From NCBI GenBank assembly GCA_020633055.1, contig JACKEJ010000008.1, positions 434,001-498,000 on the forward strand: 64,000 nt of DNA. The letters are read 5' to 3'. The notes under the pieces were generated by a model. That model worked only from the letters and a program-made list of their open reading frames with translations, ran no database searches and had not been told where the DNA came from. Shown in pieces: positions 9,487 through 18,822 of this stretch. The position numbers were made by a program, and so were the translations under genes. Every line of letters begins with the position of its first letter. Position 1 is the first letter of the stretch. This DNA is from Sandaracinaceae bacterium. GTDB taxonomy: Bacteria; Myxococcota_A; Polyangia; Polyangiales; Houyiibacteriaceae.

Positions 9487-10671
9487 CTACTGCGGTGTGC
9501 ACAGACCATCTGTGCACACACCTCCGGTCCCATCACAGTGGTGCAGCTCACGGCACGGCTCGGGCGGCGGTTCAGACATGACATAGAACCGGAACCATCC
9601 CTGGCCAGGGGCGCCACCTCCGAGTTCCGTCCGCGTCACCCAGAGGACTCCATCGTCGAGCATGTCGACCACGAACGAATCGCCCTGAACTTCGTTGGCG
9701 ATGAGCTGGTTGTCTCGGTAGTGACGAGTCGGCGTCCGCAGCAAGGCACGGCCGATTGCCGCGTAGCACCAACCTCGTCGCAAAGTATCCGTGTTGAACG
9801 CGCACGTCGATGCCGAGTTGTGCTGATAGGGCGTGGTCCCATCATGAGGGATCACGTGGCGATAGAAGATGGTCGCATCGGGCTGAACGGAGGACAGCTG
9901 GAGGTTGGTGCTCTCCGACTGTCGGTCTGTGGCCACCACCTCGCCAGTGTTCTCGTCAAAAATGGTGACCAGGTACTCGTCGAGGAAAGTGCCGGCCCCC
10001 AGCACTGCAACGAAGCCGCCCGCTGCACCCATGCCGAAGACGGTTGGTGAATCCAAGGCTAGTGGCAGGCTAGTTGGAGCGCCCATCTCAGGGGTGAGTC
10101 GCACGCTGAGAAGCGTCCAAGCGCTCGGGGCCTCATCGCGCTGCACCGCATAGAGAGTGCCGTTGGACAAGTGCGGATGGTGGGCCTCCGGAAGCAACGG
10201 GAACGGATCTGTAGGAGCTCCTCCGACCACCGTCACATCGAATACCAGTAGCTTTCCCGGTGCCACCTCCAACACCGCCCAGCGCTGTGACACACCCAGC
10301 AGGTAGTTGTGGGCGTCGTTGTCGAGAGTCGCGACCACGTACGGATCACTGGAGCCAATCTCGAGTGCCATGAGCCGCTCCGCCACGAGCGGGTCGCCGT
10401 ACTCATCCGTCTCGCTGCTCTTGGGCTCCACCCAAACGATGTGGTCGGTGTCCGCCCCGAGCGACGTCATCCGAGAAGGCCCGTTCCAGACCAACGTGGG
10501 CGTCAGCGGCGCGACGTTCATCCCCCCGCCGTCCTCGTGGTGACCGAGTTCACGAAGCCCCCCGTCGCGGGGACCTGCGTCGTTCAGCGATTCCTCCTTG
10601 CATCCCGTGAACAGCGTGGCGATGGCAAATGGCACGAGGACGTACCCGTGCAGTTGCTTGAGTCTCTCCAT
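9487..10671 (-). CDS. Lipoprotein, probable beta-propeller, unknown function
   Basis: A 394-residue exported protein of unrecognised family. ATG at 10671 is preferred over a GTG-type start 36 bases upstream because it gives a clean lipoprotein signal: MERLKQLHGYVLVPFAIATL ending at TGC. An Asp/Gly-rich linker follows, then strand-rich sequence of beta-propeller type (VVATLDND, RWAVLEVAPG, TLLSVRLTPE). The C-terminus is Cys-rich (CRELHHCDGTGGVCTDGLC). The same plan of lipobox, Asp/Gly linker, strand-rich body and terminal CxxxxC motifs is seen in the lipoprotein at 11628-12815. It is separated by 111 bases from the TagD-like gene and probably does not belong to the capsule operon. Confidence 0.7.
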   Translation of the reverse strand: MERLKQLHGYVLVPFAIATLFTGCKEESLNDAGPRDGGLRELGHHEDGGGMNVAPLTPTLVWNGPSRMTSLGADTDHIVWVEPKSSETDEYGDPLVAERLMALEIGSSDPYVVATLDNDAHNYLLGVSQRWAVLEVAPGKLLVFDVTVVGGAPTDPFPLLPEAHHPHLSNGTLYAVQRDEAPSAWTLLSVRLTPEMGAPTSLPLALDSPTVFGMGAAGGFVAVLGAGTFLDEYLVTIFDENTGEVVATDRQSESTNLQLSSVQPDATIFYRHVIPHDGTTPYQHNSASTCAFNTDTLRRGWCYAAIGRALLRTPTRHYRDNQLIANEVQGDSFVVDMLDDGVLWVTRTELGGGAPGQGWFRFYVMSEPPPEPCRELHHCDGTGGVCTDGLCTPQ

Positions 10672-10769
10672 TGCGCACTCATTAGCCGGTCGATCGCGAT
10701 GTGCCAAGGCAGAATGGAGTCGGGCGCGTTCTCTCCACGGAGGCAGGTGAGCGTGCTGTCGGCGCTGCT

Positions 10770-10943
10770 CTAGTCAGGTAGGGCACAGATCAGCGTCGTC
10801 GGAAGGGCCCAGCGTCGAACGAAGGCTCGCAGGCGAGGCGCGACGACGAGTCGATGCCCCGCATCGGCGAGTAGGAGCAACGCCGGATGCGGGGCGTCGG
10901 ACACGCTGGGGCTTCCGCCGATCTTGGACCGTCCTCTAGTCAA
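10770..10943 (-). CDS. Possible small protein downstream of sigma factor
   Basis: A 57-codon open frame starting with a TTG that overlaps the stop of the sigma factor gene (TTGACTAG) and ending at 10770. The product would be basic with a short hydrophobic patch (HPALLLLADAGHRLV, FVRRWALPTTLICALPD). Third codon positions are only moderately GC-rich, and the start is weak. It may be a translationally coupled small partner of the sigma factor or simply chance. Nothing else is seen in the 264 bases between the sigma factor and the next lipoprotein. Confidence 0.2.
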   Translation of the reverse strand: MTRGRSKIGGSPSVSDAPHPALLLLADAGHRLVVAPRLRAFVRRWALPTTLICALPD

Positions 10944-11562
10944 GCTCCAGGAGGCAGGACGCCACAGCCAGCTCGCGCAGCCGCTCCTTGGTCAGCTGAT
11001 ACCGCTTCCTCCAGCGGGCGGCGGCCCGCGTCAGGGACTGCTCGTCGAGCACTACCCCGGGTTCCGCCATGGCCTGGGCGATCTCCCGAAACGCGAGGTC
11101 TCGGTCCACGCGCAGCTGCAGCAACAGCTGCTCTTCCTCGGACAGTTCGGCTCGGAGAGACGCGATGCGGTCCTTGTTGGTGGTCTTGAGATGCTGCGGA
11201 GTTGCCGTGCGCACGGCGCCTAGGCCGAGCGCCTCACTGCCCAGTCCCTCGACTGGCACCAAACTGCGCCCCCTGCGCACCTCGCGCGCGAGATGGTGAC
11301 TCACCGCGTGGCGCGCCATCTGAAAGAGATAGCCTCGCATGCTGGTGTGCAGCTGTAGCCGTGGGAGCGCCACCCACAACGCGGCGCTCACCTCCGCCAT
11401 CACTTCGTCCGCGTCCGCGACGGACGGTAGGCGCGACCGGACGAACGCCGTGAGTGGCGCGCGGTGAGCGTCGAGCGCGAGCGTCACAGCAGCCGCGAAG
11501 TCGCCGCGATGAAGTGCCTCACGGATCGCGGAGTCCGTGTCGTCGCGGGCATCGTCACTCAC
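10936..11562 (-). CDS. ECF-like RNA polymerase sigma factor
   Basis: A 208-residue sigma-70 family protein. The sigma2-like segment (about residues 30-100) contains SVADADEVMAEVSAALWVAL and LHTSMRGYLFQMARHAV. The sigma4-like segment (about 130-205) contains LSEEEQLLLQLRVDRDLAFR followed by EIAQAM, typical of the -35-recognising helix-turn-helix. The GTG start at 11562 is supported by a GGAGG on the minus strand upstream (plus-strand cctcc at 11572-11576). Such sigma factors in myxobacteria often work with nearby Ser/Thr kinases, and one lies at 12978, beyond an intervening lipoprotein. No anti-sigma factor is obvious. Confidence 0.8.
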   Translation of the reverse strand: MSDDARDDTDSAIREALHRGDFAAAVTLALDAHRAPLTAFVRSRLPSVADADEVMAEVSAALWVALPRLQLHTSMRGYLFQMARHAVSHHLAREVRRGRSLVPVEGLGSEALGLGAVRTATPQHLKTTNKDRIASLRAELSEEEQLLLQLRVDRDLAFREIAQAMAEPGVVLDEQSLTRAAARWRKRYQLTKERLRELAVASCLLELD

Positions 11563-11627
11563 GAGGACCTACCTCCCGCGAGGAGCGCTCATCGAACGAG
11601 GAGGGGTGGGGCGAAACGGGCATTGGC

Positions 11628-12815
11628 TCAGTTCGGGAGGTCTGTGCAGAGCGTCGTCACACACTCGGCACCGACCGGGCACGGCACGACGGGGTCGACG
11701 CATGGGAACGCAGGCTCGCCCACGAGACGAATGGTGCCGCGACGCACATCGACGAACGCGATCTGCTCTCCGAACTGGAGTACGCGGATCGAAACCGTTG
11801 ACGAGCCGCCGTCTTGAGACATCTCCTGGGCCAACCGCGCGATGTCTGGGAGCGTTTGGACGCGGACGTTGCCGTTGGCATCAACCGCACTACGTCCGAC
11901 CTCTGAGCATGGCGATGCGCGGGTCGCGAAGTGCCACAAGACCCAAGCGCCGCGTCCCGACGCAACTGGGAGAACGGAACCCCCTACTTCACAGGACACC
12001 CCCAAGGTCAGGGCATCTCCATTCTCCCGAATTTCTTCGACGCGCGATTCAAACTGGCTGTCGCTGACCACCAAGTGCCCAGGAACAGCTTCGAAATTCA
12101 CGAAGTACTCCAGAGCCAAAGGCTCCCATTCCGCTACCGGGGTGAGGGCAATGCGACCCCCGGGGTCGCCGGTCACGTACACATGGTCACGGTAGGCACG
12201 CGTCGCGCGTCCGAACAAGTTGGGGCTCCCGCCGAGGCCATCAAACGAGAAGACAGTCATCGACGAGCTTTCGACGTCGAAGACCTCGACGCCAGCGTCG
12301 CCGTCGAGCCAGCGCGTGACGAGCCCATCGTCCCCCATCGCCCAAGGTCCACCGGGCCGCACGAACTCCGCAGGGGAGGTGCCGGACATTTCACGTCGGT
12401 GCAGGGACAGCGCGCTGCCATCGGTCTGGGTCCAATACGCCATGCCGTCGTGGCACCCCGCAAGCCGAGTACGCGGGCGAAGGTTCGCTGCTAGAATTTG
12501 CGGAGAACTCCCGACCTCCCAAGCCCAGACCTCTTCGTCATTCCTACGATTGCCGAGGGCATCGTCCGTTGCGAAGAACGACCAGAGTAGGGCGGACTCG
12601 CACGCGTAGACCTGGGAAATCTCCCGCTGCCCGTCGTAGACCACCTGTGGCCAGCTCGCGCTGTGATCCACCGCGCCCATGTCTTGTCCCACGCCCCCGT
12701 GGTCCACCCCGTCGACACCCGCGTCGACCACAGGAACGGCCTCCACCTGTAGGCAGCCCGACAAGCCGAGCAGTGGGGCCAAGAGGGTCGTCCAGTTCAG
12801 TTGCGGTGTTCTCAT
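11628..12815 (-). CDS. Lipoprotein, unknown function
   Basis: A 395-residue exported lipoprotein of unrecognised family. The start at 12815 is chosen because it yields MRTPQLNWTTLLAPLLGLSG followed by the lipobox Cys. An Asp/Gly/Val linker follows (DAGVDGVDHGGVGQDMG), then a strand-rich region, then a Cys-containing end (CVDPVVPCPVGAECVTTLC). It lies between the sigma factor and the divergent kinase. Its layout matches the lipoprotein at 9487-10671, so the two may be distant paralogues or surface sensors; that is inference. Confidence 0.68.
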   Translation of the reverse strand: MRTPQLNWTTLLAPLLGLSGCLQVEAVPVVDAGVDGVDHGGVGQDMGAVDHSASWPQVVYDGQREISQVYACESALLWSFFATDDALGNRRNDEEVWAWEVGSSPQILAANLRPRTRLAGCHDGMAYWTQTDGSALSLHRREMSGTSPAEFVRPGGPWAMGDDGLVTRWLDGDAGVEVFDVESSSMTVFSFDGLGGSPNLFGRATRAYRDHVYVTGDPGGRIALTPVAEWEPLALEYFVNFEAVPGHLVVSDSQFESRVEEIRENGDALTLGVSCEVGGSVLPVASGRGAWVLWHFATRASPCSEVGRSAVDANGNVRVQTLPDIARLAQEMSQDGGSSTVSIRVLQFGEQIAFVDVRRGTIRLVGEPAFPCVDPVVPCPVGAECVTTLCTDLPN

Positions 12816-12977
12816 CGTAGGCTCGCTCTCAGTTCCAAGGGGTTCGCTCTGGAAGAGGCGGTCTCCGGGGCTTGTGACGAAAATAGGTGCTGTGGGCTGA
12901 CCAGCGCACACAGCGCACGACCTGGACAAGGTGCGGATCGGCCCTCACCCTTTCGACACGTTGGCGAACAGGGACAC

Positions 12978-14354
12978 ATGACGCAAGGCGCCCACACGAC
13001 ACCGTCGGACTCCACCGGACCGGCGCTGCGGGCCATCTTGCGTGAGGTGGCCCGGCCGCGGCAGCAGACGCCGCCGCCTGCGTTGGTGGCGGGGCGCTAT
13101 CGCGTGGGGGAACGCTTGGGCAACGGGGGCATGGGTACCGTCTACCGTGCGACCGACGAGCGCCTGGGCCGCCAGGTGGCCCTCAAGTGGATGCACTTCC
13201 ACGACCACGACGGCGTCAGCGACGAGGCGTTCAGTCGCTTCGTCCGTGAGGCGCGGGCCGCTGCGTTGGTGCGCCACCCGAACGTCGTGCAGGTGCTCGA
13301 TGTGTCGGCGGAGGCGAGCACGCCGTTCATCATCATGGAGCTCCTCGAGGGAGAGAGCCTGCATGCGCGCATCGCGGGCGGCCGCGTCCCGTGGCCAGAA
13401 GCCGTGTCCATCGCGCAAGGCATGCTGGACGGTCTCGGCGCCCTGCACGCGGCGGGTGTGGTCCACCGCGACATCAAGCCCAGCAACGTGTTCCTCGCGC
13501 GCCGCACGGGGATGGCCCCGTTGGTCAAGGTGCTCGACCTGGGTGTGGCACACATGACCGAGGGAGAGGCCCTCGCTGGGTTGACGCGTACAGGCACCCA
13601 GCTCGGGACGCCCGCCTACATGCCGCTCGAGCAGTTGCGCGGGGAGCGTGTGGATGCGCGGGCGGACCTGTACGCGGTTGGCGTGGTGCTGTACGAGATG
13701 GTCGTGGGTGCCCGGCCGTACTCTGCCCGAACCGCCGCAGACCTCGCAGTCCAGCTGGCGACGAGCACGCCGCCACGGCTCGCCGTCTCGGCGCAGAACG
13801 ACGTGCTGCAGCGTGCGCTGGCGCGGGACGCCGCTCAGCGCTTTCAGTCTGCCGGGGCGTTCAAGGCGGCCCTTGCGGCGGAGGGCCGCCGGCTGCCGAT
13901 GCGTCGACGCGGTGCGCTCTGGGTCCTCGCGGCGCTCGTCGCGGGGGGCATCGCGCTGGCGATGACACAGCTGGGGCGAGAGCCAGCTGGCCAGCCGAGC
14001 GGCACGGTCGCGACCCCCGCTTCGGAGGAGCCCTCGTCTCAGGGTCAGCCTCTGCCCGGTTCCACGGCGTCTCCGCCGGAGCTGCCCGACGTGGCAGCAC
14101 CCGGCATCGTCCACAGGGCTCCCGTCGATGAAGCAGCGCCGGCCCCCGCGCCGCAGGCGGACACGGCCCGCGCAGCCTCGGGGCCACGGCCGCGACGTGC
14201 GGGCACGCGTGGCGAGATGGCCCCACCGGCAGGCGCCGCTCCGCAAGAAGACGCCACGCGCGAGGCAGCTCCGACGTCGCCTCGGTTGGACGTCGCGGAG
14301 TTCGAGCGTCGAGCGCCCCCCGCGAGCCTGACCCTGAGTCGCGATGAATTCTGA
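12978..14354 (+). CDS. Membrane Ser/Thr protein kinase (Hanks type)
   Basis: A 458-residue kinase with a cytoplasmic catalytic domain (about 40-300), one membrane helix (about 311-331, WVLAALVAGGIALAM) and a Pro/Ala-rich C-terminal tail. Motifs: glycine loop GERLGNGGMGTVYRA, VALKW lysine, catalytic loop HRDIKPSNVFLA, metal-binding DLG in place of DFG, and activation-segment end GTPAYMPLEQ, where most relatives read SPEQ. ATG at 12978 has GGGA six bases upstream and begins at the usual distance before the kinase domain; the open frame reaches further back to 12801 over the divergent gene's promoter. It is followed by a TPR membrane protein that may be its partner. Confidence 0.88.
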   Translation: MTQGAHTTPSDSTGPALRAILREVARPRQQTPPPALVAGRYRVGERLGNGGMGTVYRATDERLGRQVALKWMHFHDHDGVSDEAFSRFVREARAAALVRHPNVVQVLDVSAEASTPFIIMELLEGESLHARIAGGRVPWPEAVSIAQGMLDGLGALHAAGVVHRDIKPSNVFLARRTGMAPLVKVLDLGVAHMTEGEALAGLTRTGTQLGTPAYMPLEQLRGERVDARADLYAVGVVLYEMVVGARPYSARTAADLAVQLATSTPPRLAVSAQNDVLQRALARDAAQRFQSAGAFKAALAAEGRRLPMRRRGALWVLAALVAGGIALAMTQLGREPAGQPSGTVATPASEEPSSQGQPLPGSTASPPELPDVAAPGIVHRAPVDEAAPAPAPQADTARAASGPRPRRAGTRGEMAPPAGAAPQEDATREAAPTSPRLDVAEFERRAPPASLTLSRDEF

Positions 14355-14432
14355 CCTGTGCGGGATGGGTTGCGTGGGCGCTCGGTTCGCGCCAGGCCAC
14401 GACCCGTGGACCCTCGCCACGAGACCAGAAGC

Positions 14433-15329
14433 ATGACGACGACCATCGTACGCGCCGCGCTCGTGGCGCTGCTCCTGTCGCCGGGCGTCGCGCGAGTCGC
14501 CACGGCGCAGCCGGTCGACGAGACGAGCCAGCGTGACGTCGGCTCGGCCTACGACCGGGCCATCGCAGAGGCCGTGAGCGCCTATGAGCGCGGCGACAAC
14601 CAAGCGGCGCTGCGTGCGTTCACGGCCGCGCACGCCTTGTCGCCCAACGCGCGGACGCACCGCGGGCTCGGCATCGTGCTGTTCGCGCTGGGCGACTTCG
14701 CAGGCGCGGTGGAGCACCTCGACGCGGCTCTGGCGAGCTCGACGGTGCCGCTGGACGACGCGCTACGGGAGCAGACGCGACAAGTCCGCGACGCAGCGGC
14801 TCAGCGCCAGGCGGCGACCACGCAAGCGGCAGCACCAGAGGACGCGCCGTCCGATGTGGCGCCGGACGAACAAGCCGACCCCGTTCCCGAAGCAGGCAGC
14901 ACGCCGCCCAGCGAGAGCACGCCGGCACCTGCGGACCCGTCGCCTCCGTTGGGCTTGGAGCTGGACGAACCCGCCCAAGCGCCCGCGCGAACATCACGTC
15001 CGCGTGTCACCTGGATCCTGGCAGGAGCGGCCTACGGTGTGACGGCGCTGTCCGTGGTGCCTTGGGCCATCGGACGAGCTCGCCTCAACTCCCTGAGCGC
15101 GTGGTGCAGGGCACAGCCCGCTGGCGGGTGTACCCCCGAGCAGCGCGACGCCGAGTGGGACGCGCGCAGCATCGACACGCAGAGGCGCGCGGCGCGTGGA
15201 CTCGCGATCGCGGGGGCCACCTCGGCGCTGGTGCTCTCGATCGTCGCGTGGCGTCGCGGACGAGCCCGGCAGCTGTCCGTGGGGGTCAACCTCCTCGAGC
15301 CCGGGGCCACGCTGCAGATACGCTTCTGA
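14433..15329 (+). CDS. TPR-containing membrane protein
   Basis: A 298-residue protein beginning with a signal sequence (RAALVALLLSPGVARVATA, then QPVDE). About two TPR-like helical pairs follow (AVSAYERGDNQAALRAF, NARTHRGLGIVLFALGDF), then an Ala/Pro/Asp-rich low-complexity linker and two hydrophobic helices near the C-terminus (WILAGAAYGVTALSVVPWAI and GLAIAGATSALVLSIVAW). This plan is common in proteins encoded next to myxobacterial Ser/Thr kinases. The ATG at 14433 was chosen because it starts the signal peptide; the gene lies 78 bases after the kinase and is probably co-transcribed. Confidence 0.75.
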   Translation: MTTTIVRAALVALLLSPGVARVATAQPVDETSQRDVGSAYDRAIAEAVSAYERGDNQAALRAFTAAHALSPNARTHRGLGIVLFALGDFAGAVEHLDAALASSTVPLDDALREQTRQVRDAAAQRQAATTQAAAPEDAPSDVAPDEQADPVPEAGSTPPSESTPAPADPSPPLGLELDEPAQAPARTSRPRVTWILAGAAYGVTALSVVPWAIGRARLNSLSAWCRAQPAGGCTPEQRDAEWDARSIDTQRRAARGLAIAGATSALVLSIVAWRRGRARQLSVGVNLLEPGATLQIRF

Positions 15330-15365
15330 GCGCGCTGACCAGCATCGGCTATGCTGGAGCCGAGC

Positions 15366-16574
15366 ATGAAGGCGACCCCCTCACACCGCCGCGCGTCGCG
15401 GGCCATTCAGCGCGCCCTGATGTGTGCGCTCTCGTTGCTGTGCGCCAGCGCCCACGCCCAGCCCGTCCGGCCCGCCACGGCCCCGCTGGTCCAGGGCGAG
15501 TTCTCCCTCACCGAGCCGTACGACGCGACTATCTCCCCCCTGATCGCGACCGCCGTCACGGAGAGCCAGGGGGCGCTCATGCTCACCAGCGCGCTCACGC
15601 TCACGGAGACCACGGCCAGCATCAACGAGACCCCAGAGCTGAGCGAGCTGTGGCAGCTGTGCGACGGCGAGGCCTTCCCCACCCAGCCCACCGCGGCGTT
15701 CTGCGGGGGGACGCTCATCGCGGCCGACCTGTTGCTGACCGCCGAGCACTGCGTGCCCAACAAGCGCACCTGCCGCGCGGTGTCCGTGGTGTTCGACTAC
15801 CGCTACACCAGCGACGGGGTGCTCGCGCCGCTCGAGCGGGACGACGTGTACGCGTGCAGCCGTGTCTTCGTCTCGGACTCCGCGGGTGACTACGCCATCA
15901 TCCAGCTGGACCGGGCCGTGGTCGGCCGGACGCCCGCCACGCCGCGCTTCATGGACCCGGCCACGTGCACCGGGGTGAGGAACGGCGGGCACGTGTGGGC
16001 GGCCGGGTTTCCCTCGGGCGTGCCGCTCAAGATCGACGTGGGCGAGCCTGGCGGAGGGGGAAGCTCCACGGGCGTGGTGGTGACCGAGGAGGGCGTCAGC
16101 GGGAAGCGGTTCTTCCGCGCCGGCTTCGACCTGTTCGCGGGCATGGACGGCGGAGGCGTGTTCACCCTGGTGACGCGCACGGTCGATGGTGGGGTCGTGG
16201 AGGAAGCGCAGCTCGTGGGCTCGCTCTCGCTGGGCCGAGCCGACTACGAGCGCACCTCCGCCGGCTGCTACACGGCGGTGACCGTCACGGACGCGAGCAG
16301 CGAGCTGGCCGCCCACGTGATCCAGCCGCTCATCTCGCTCTGCAACAAGACCGGCGACTACGACGACGACGGCCTCTGCCCAGCCACCGTGAGCCGCTGC
16401 CCTCCGGGCAACGCGGTAGAGGGTGCCGACGCGGGCATGCGCGCCTTCCCGCCTCAGCAAGGCTGCGGCTGCCGGGTGGGTGGCGACGCGCCCACGGAGC
16501 GCGCGGCCGCGCTGGCGGTCATCGGCCTGGTCGCGGTGTGCGCCACGCGACGCTCCCGCCGCCGCGCTCACTGA
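15366..16574 (+). CDS. Trypsin-fold protein, catalytic Ser replaced, MYXO-CTERM-like tail
   Basis: A 402-residue exported protein of the chymotrypsin/trypsin fold. ATG at 15366 has GGAG upstream and starts a signal peptide (ALMCALSLLCASAHA). The catalytic His is present (LLLTAEHC) and the catalytic Asp is plausible (DYAIIQLDR). At the nucleophile, where active members read GDSGG or GNSGG, the sequence is FAGMDGGGVF (gcg ggc atg gac ggc gga ggc gtg, about 16137-16160), so Ser is replaced by Asp. It is therefore likely a pseudoprotease or acts by another mechanism. The C-terminus has a Cys pair (CGC), a hydrophobic helix (AALAVIGLVAVCA) and an Arg cluster, resembling the MYXO-CTERM surface-sorting tag. 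Confidence 0.8.
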   Translation: MKATPSHRRASRAIQRALMCALSLLCASAHAQPVRPATAPLVQGEFSLTEPYDATISPLIATAVTESQGALMLTSALTLTETTASINETPELSELWQLCDGEAFPTQPTAAFCGGTLIAADLLLTAEHCVPNKRTCRAVSVVFDYRYTSDGVLAPLERDDVYACSRVFVSDSAGDYAIIQLDRAVVGRTPATPRFMDPATCTGVRNGGHVWAAGFPSGVPLKIDVGEPGGGGSSTGVVVTEEGVSGKRFFRAGFDLFAGMDGGGVFTLVTRTVDGGVVEEAQLVGSLSLGRADYERTSAGCYTAVTVTDASSELAAHVIQPLISLCNKTGDYDDDGLCPATVSRCPPGNAVEGADAGMRAFPPQQGCGCRVGGDAPTERAAALAVIGLVAVCATRRSRRRAH

Positions 16575-16684
16575 GCGACCCCGACGCCCCGGCTCACGCC
16601 GAGTCCGAGCCTGCCACAGCGGAGCGGTTGGCTGGACCCGGAGACGTGCCCTTGGGCGCGACCCCGAGTCGCTGACGCTCCGCG

Positions 16685-18736
16685 CTACTCCCGCACGTCC
16701 CCGCGCGCGAAAATGCTCGCCACGTACGCCAGCACGTCCGTCGCGCTGGCCTCGTTGTAGCCGTAGTACTTGATCAGACGGTTCTTGATCACGTCGATCT
16801 TGTCCTGCGTCTCCTTGTCGATGACGTTCGACACGAAGCTGCTGAGCTTGATGCTGTCCTTCTGGTCCTCGAAGAGCTTCATCTCCAGCGCGCGGCGCAG
16901 GCGGTCGTTGGTGTCGTAGGTGAACTTCTTGCCCTCGAGCGCGAGGTGGCCGATGAAGTTCATGATCTCGCGGCGGAAGTCGTCCTTGCGTGCCTCGTTG
17001 ATGTCGATCTTGCTCTCGACCGACCGCATCAGGCGCTCGTCCGGCTCCTCGTCCTTGCCGGTGTACTTGTTCTTCACCTTCTGCTTCATCAGGTAGGCGC
17101 GGATGTTGTCGATGTAGTTGGCGCACAGGCGCCCGATGGCGTCCTCGTCGGCGCTGATGGCGCGCTGCACCTCGTTCTTCACGATCTCGTCGTACTCGGC
17201 CTTCACCACGCCGATGAGGTCCGCGTAGCCCTTGCGCGCCTCGTCGTTGACGATGAGCGACGCCCGCAGGCCCTTCTCGAGCTCGTTCAGGATCATGAAC
17301 GGGTTGATGTAGCCCTCGCTCCCGTCCCGCACGAGCGCGTTGCTGATCTTGTCCTGCACGAAGCGCGGGCTCATGCCGTCGAGGCCCTCGCGCGAGGTCT
17401 CCTTGCGCAGCTCCTTCACGTTGTCCTGCGTGTAGCCCGGCAGGATCTTGCCGTCGTACAGCTTGGCCTTGGCCAAGAGCCCCAGCTCGTGCTTCTTGGG
17501 CTCCTCCAAGCGCGTGAGCACGGCCCACATGGCGGCCACCTCCAGCGTGTGCGGCGCCACGTGCTTGCCGCGCAGGCGCTCCGAGCTGAAGTCCTTCTGG
17601 TAGATGCGGATCTCCTCGCTCATCTTCGTGATGTACGGGATGTCGATCTTGATGGTGCGATCGCGCAGGGCCTCCATGAACTCGTTGTTCAGGAGCTTCT
17701 TGTACTCGGCCTCGTTGGTGTGGCCGATGATCACCTCGTCGATGTGCGTCTGCGCGAACTTCTTCGGCTTGATCATGTGCTCCTGGGTGGCCCCCAGGAG
17801 GTCGTACAAGAACGCCACGTCCAGCTTGAGCACCTCGACGAACTCGATGATGCCGCGGTTGGCCACGTTGAACTCGCCATCGAAGTTGAAGGCGCGCGGG
17901 TCCGAGTCGCTGCCGTACTCCGCGATCTTGCGGTAGTTGATGTCGCCCGTGAGCTCGGTGCTGTCCTGGTTCTTCTCGTCCTTCGGCTGGAAGGTACCGA
18001 TGCCCACGCGGTCCTGCTCGCTCAGCAACAGGCGCTTCACGCGCACGTGCTGCTGGATCATGGCGCCCCAGTCGCCCTTGTGGCGCTCCAGCAGGTGCCG
18101 GAAGATGAAGCGCGAGGCGGGGTTCAGGTCGCCCTTGATGTTGCGGTCGATGCGCGTGCGGTCGTCGCCCAGGCCCAGCTCCCGCGCCGCGTCCGCACGC
18201 CACTCGGGTGGGATCAGCCGCAGCGGCTCCTCGTGCATGGGGCACGGGAACACGTCCTCGTCGCCCGCGATGCCGGTCTCCTTCAGGTTGATCCACTCGT
18301 AGGTGTAGAGCGCACCGGCGGGCGTGCGCGAGTAGGCCTCGAGCCCCTTCTTGAGCAGGCGCGCGATGGTGCTCTTGGACGAGCCCACCGGCCCGTGCAG
18401 CAGGATGACGCGCTTCTCGGGCCCGTAGCCCTGCGACGCGGCGCGCAGCACGTGCACCAGGCGCATGAGCGGGATGTCCAGGCCGAAGATGGCGTCCTTG
18501 CCGTCGTCGATGGGGTCCTGGAAGAACGGGTAGCGCACCAAGCGCTTCTTGTTGTCGATGTACTCCTCTTCGCCGTACGAGAGGATCATGTCGTAGGCGC
18601 GCTGGAACGCGGTGCGCGTCACCTCTGGGCGCTCGCGCACGATGCTCAGGTAGTCCTCGAAGGTGCCCTCCCAGTGGAGGTCCCTGTATCGGTCGTAGTC
18701 CTGAAGCGCGGCGATCCGCGAAACCATGTCGCTCAT
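16685..18736 (-). CDS. prkA: PrkA-type serine protein kinase
   Basis: A 683-residue PrkA-family protein, close to the usual length of about 640-690. The N-terminal AAA-like domain contains the P-loop GPVGSSKSTIARLL (near residue 115-130) and ends in the PrkA C-terminal domain. Family landmarks include WEGTFEDYLSIVRERP, YPFFQDPIDDGKDAIFG and FNFDGEFNVANRG. PrkA proteins are linked to stress and sporulation, with the kinase or protease nature debated. In enterobacteria prkA (yeaG) sits with yeaH and a SpoVR gene; neither partner is present here. The start has an AGGAGG upstream on the minus strand, with an alternative ATG nine bases inside. Confidence 0.93.
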   Translation of the reverse strand: MSDMVSRIAALQDYDRYRDLHWEGTFEDYLSIVRERPEVTRTAFQRAYDMILSYGEEEYIDNKKRLVRYPFFQDPIDDGKDAIFGLDIPLMRLVHVLRAASQGYGPEKRVILLHGPVGSSKSTIARLLKKGLEAYSRTPAGALYTYEWINLKETGIAGDEDVFPCPMHEEPLRLIPPEWRADAARELGLGDDRTRIDRNIKGDLNPASRFIFRHLLERHKGDWGAMIQQHVRVKRLLLSEQDRVGIGTFQPKDEKNQDSTELTGDINYRKIAEYGSDSDPRAFNFDGEFNVANRGIIEFVEVLKLDVAFLYDLLGATQEHMIKPKKFAQTHIDEVIIGHTNEAEYKKLLNNEFMEALRDRTIKIDIPYITKMSEEIRIYQKDFSSERLRGKHVAPHTLEVAAMWAVLTRLEEPKKHELGLLAKAKLYDGKILPGYTQDNVKELRKETSREGLDGMSPRFVQDKISNALVRDGSEGYINPFMILNELEKGLRASLIVNDEARKGYADLIGVVKAEYDEIVKNEVQRAISADEDAIGRLCANYIDNIRAYLMKQKVKNKYTGKDEEPDERLMRSVESKIDINEARKDDFRREIMNFIGHLALEGKKFTYDTNDRLRRALEMKLFEDQKDSIKLSSFVSNVIDKETQDKIDVIKNRLIKYYGYNEASATDVLAYVASIFARGDVRE

Positions 18737-18770
18737 GAGCTCTGGCCTCCTGGGGTTTTGCTCACACTAC

Positions 18771-18822
18771 CAGCCTGTGCCGTGGTTCGCACAACGCGTT
18801 TCGTGTGGAAGCGCACAGGCTG
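18771..18822. promoter_or_regulatory. 10-bp inverted repeat in divergent promoter region
   Basis: CAGCCTGTGC at 18771-18780 is mirrored by GCACAGGCTG at 18813-18822, perfectly. It lies between the prkA start (18736, minus) and the outer-membrane protein start (18890, plus), with a second short pairing inside (CACA/TGTG). It could be an operator or a leader hairpin for prkA. No clear -35/-10 pair was found. Confidence 0.4.
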
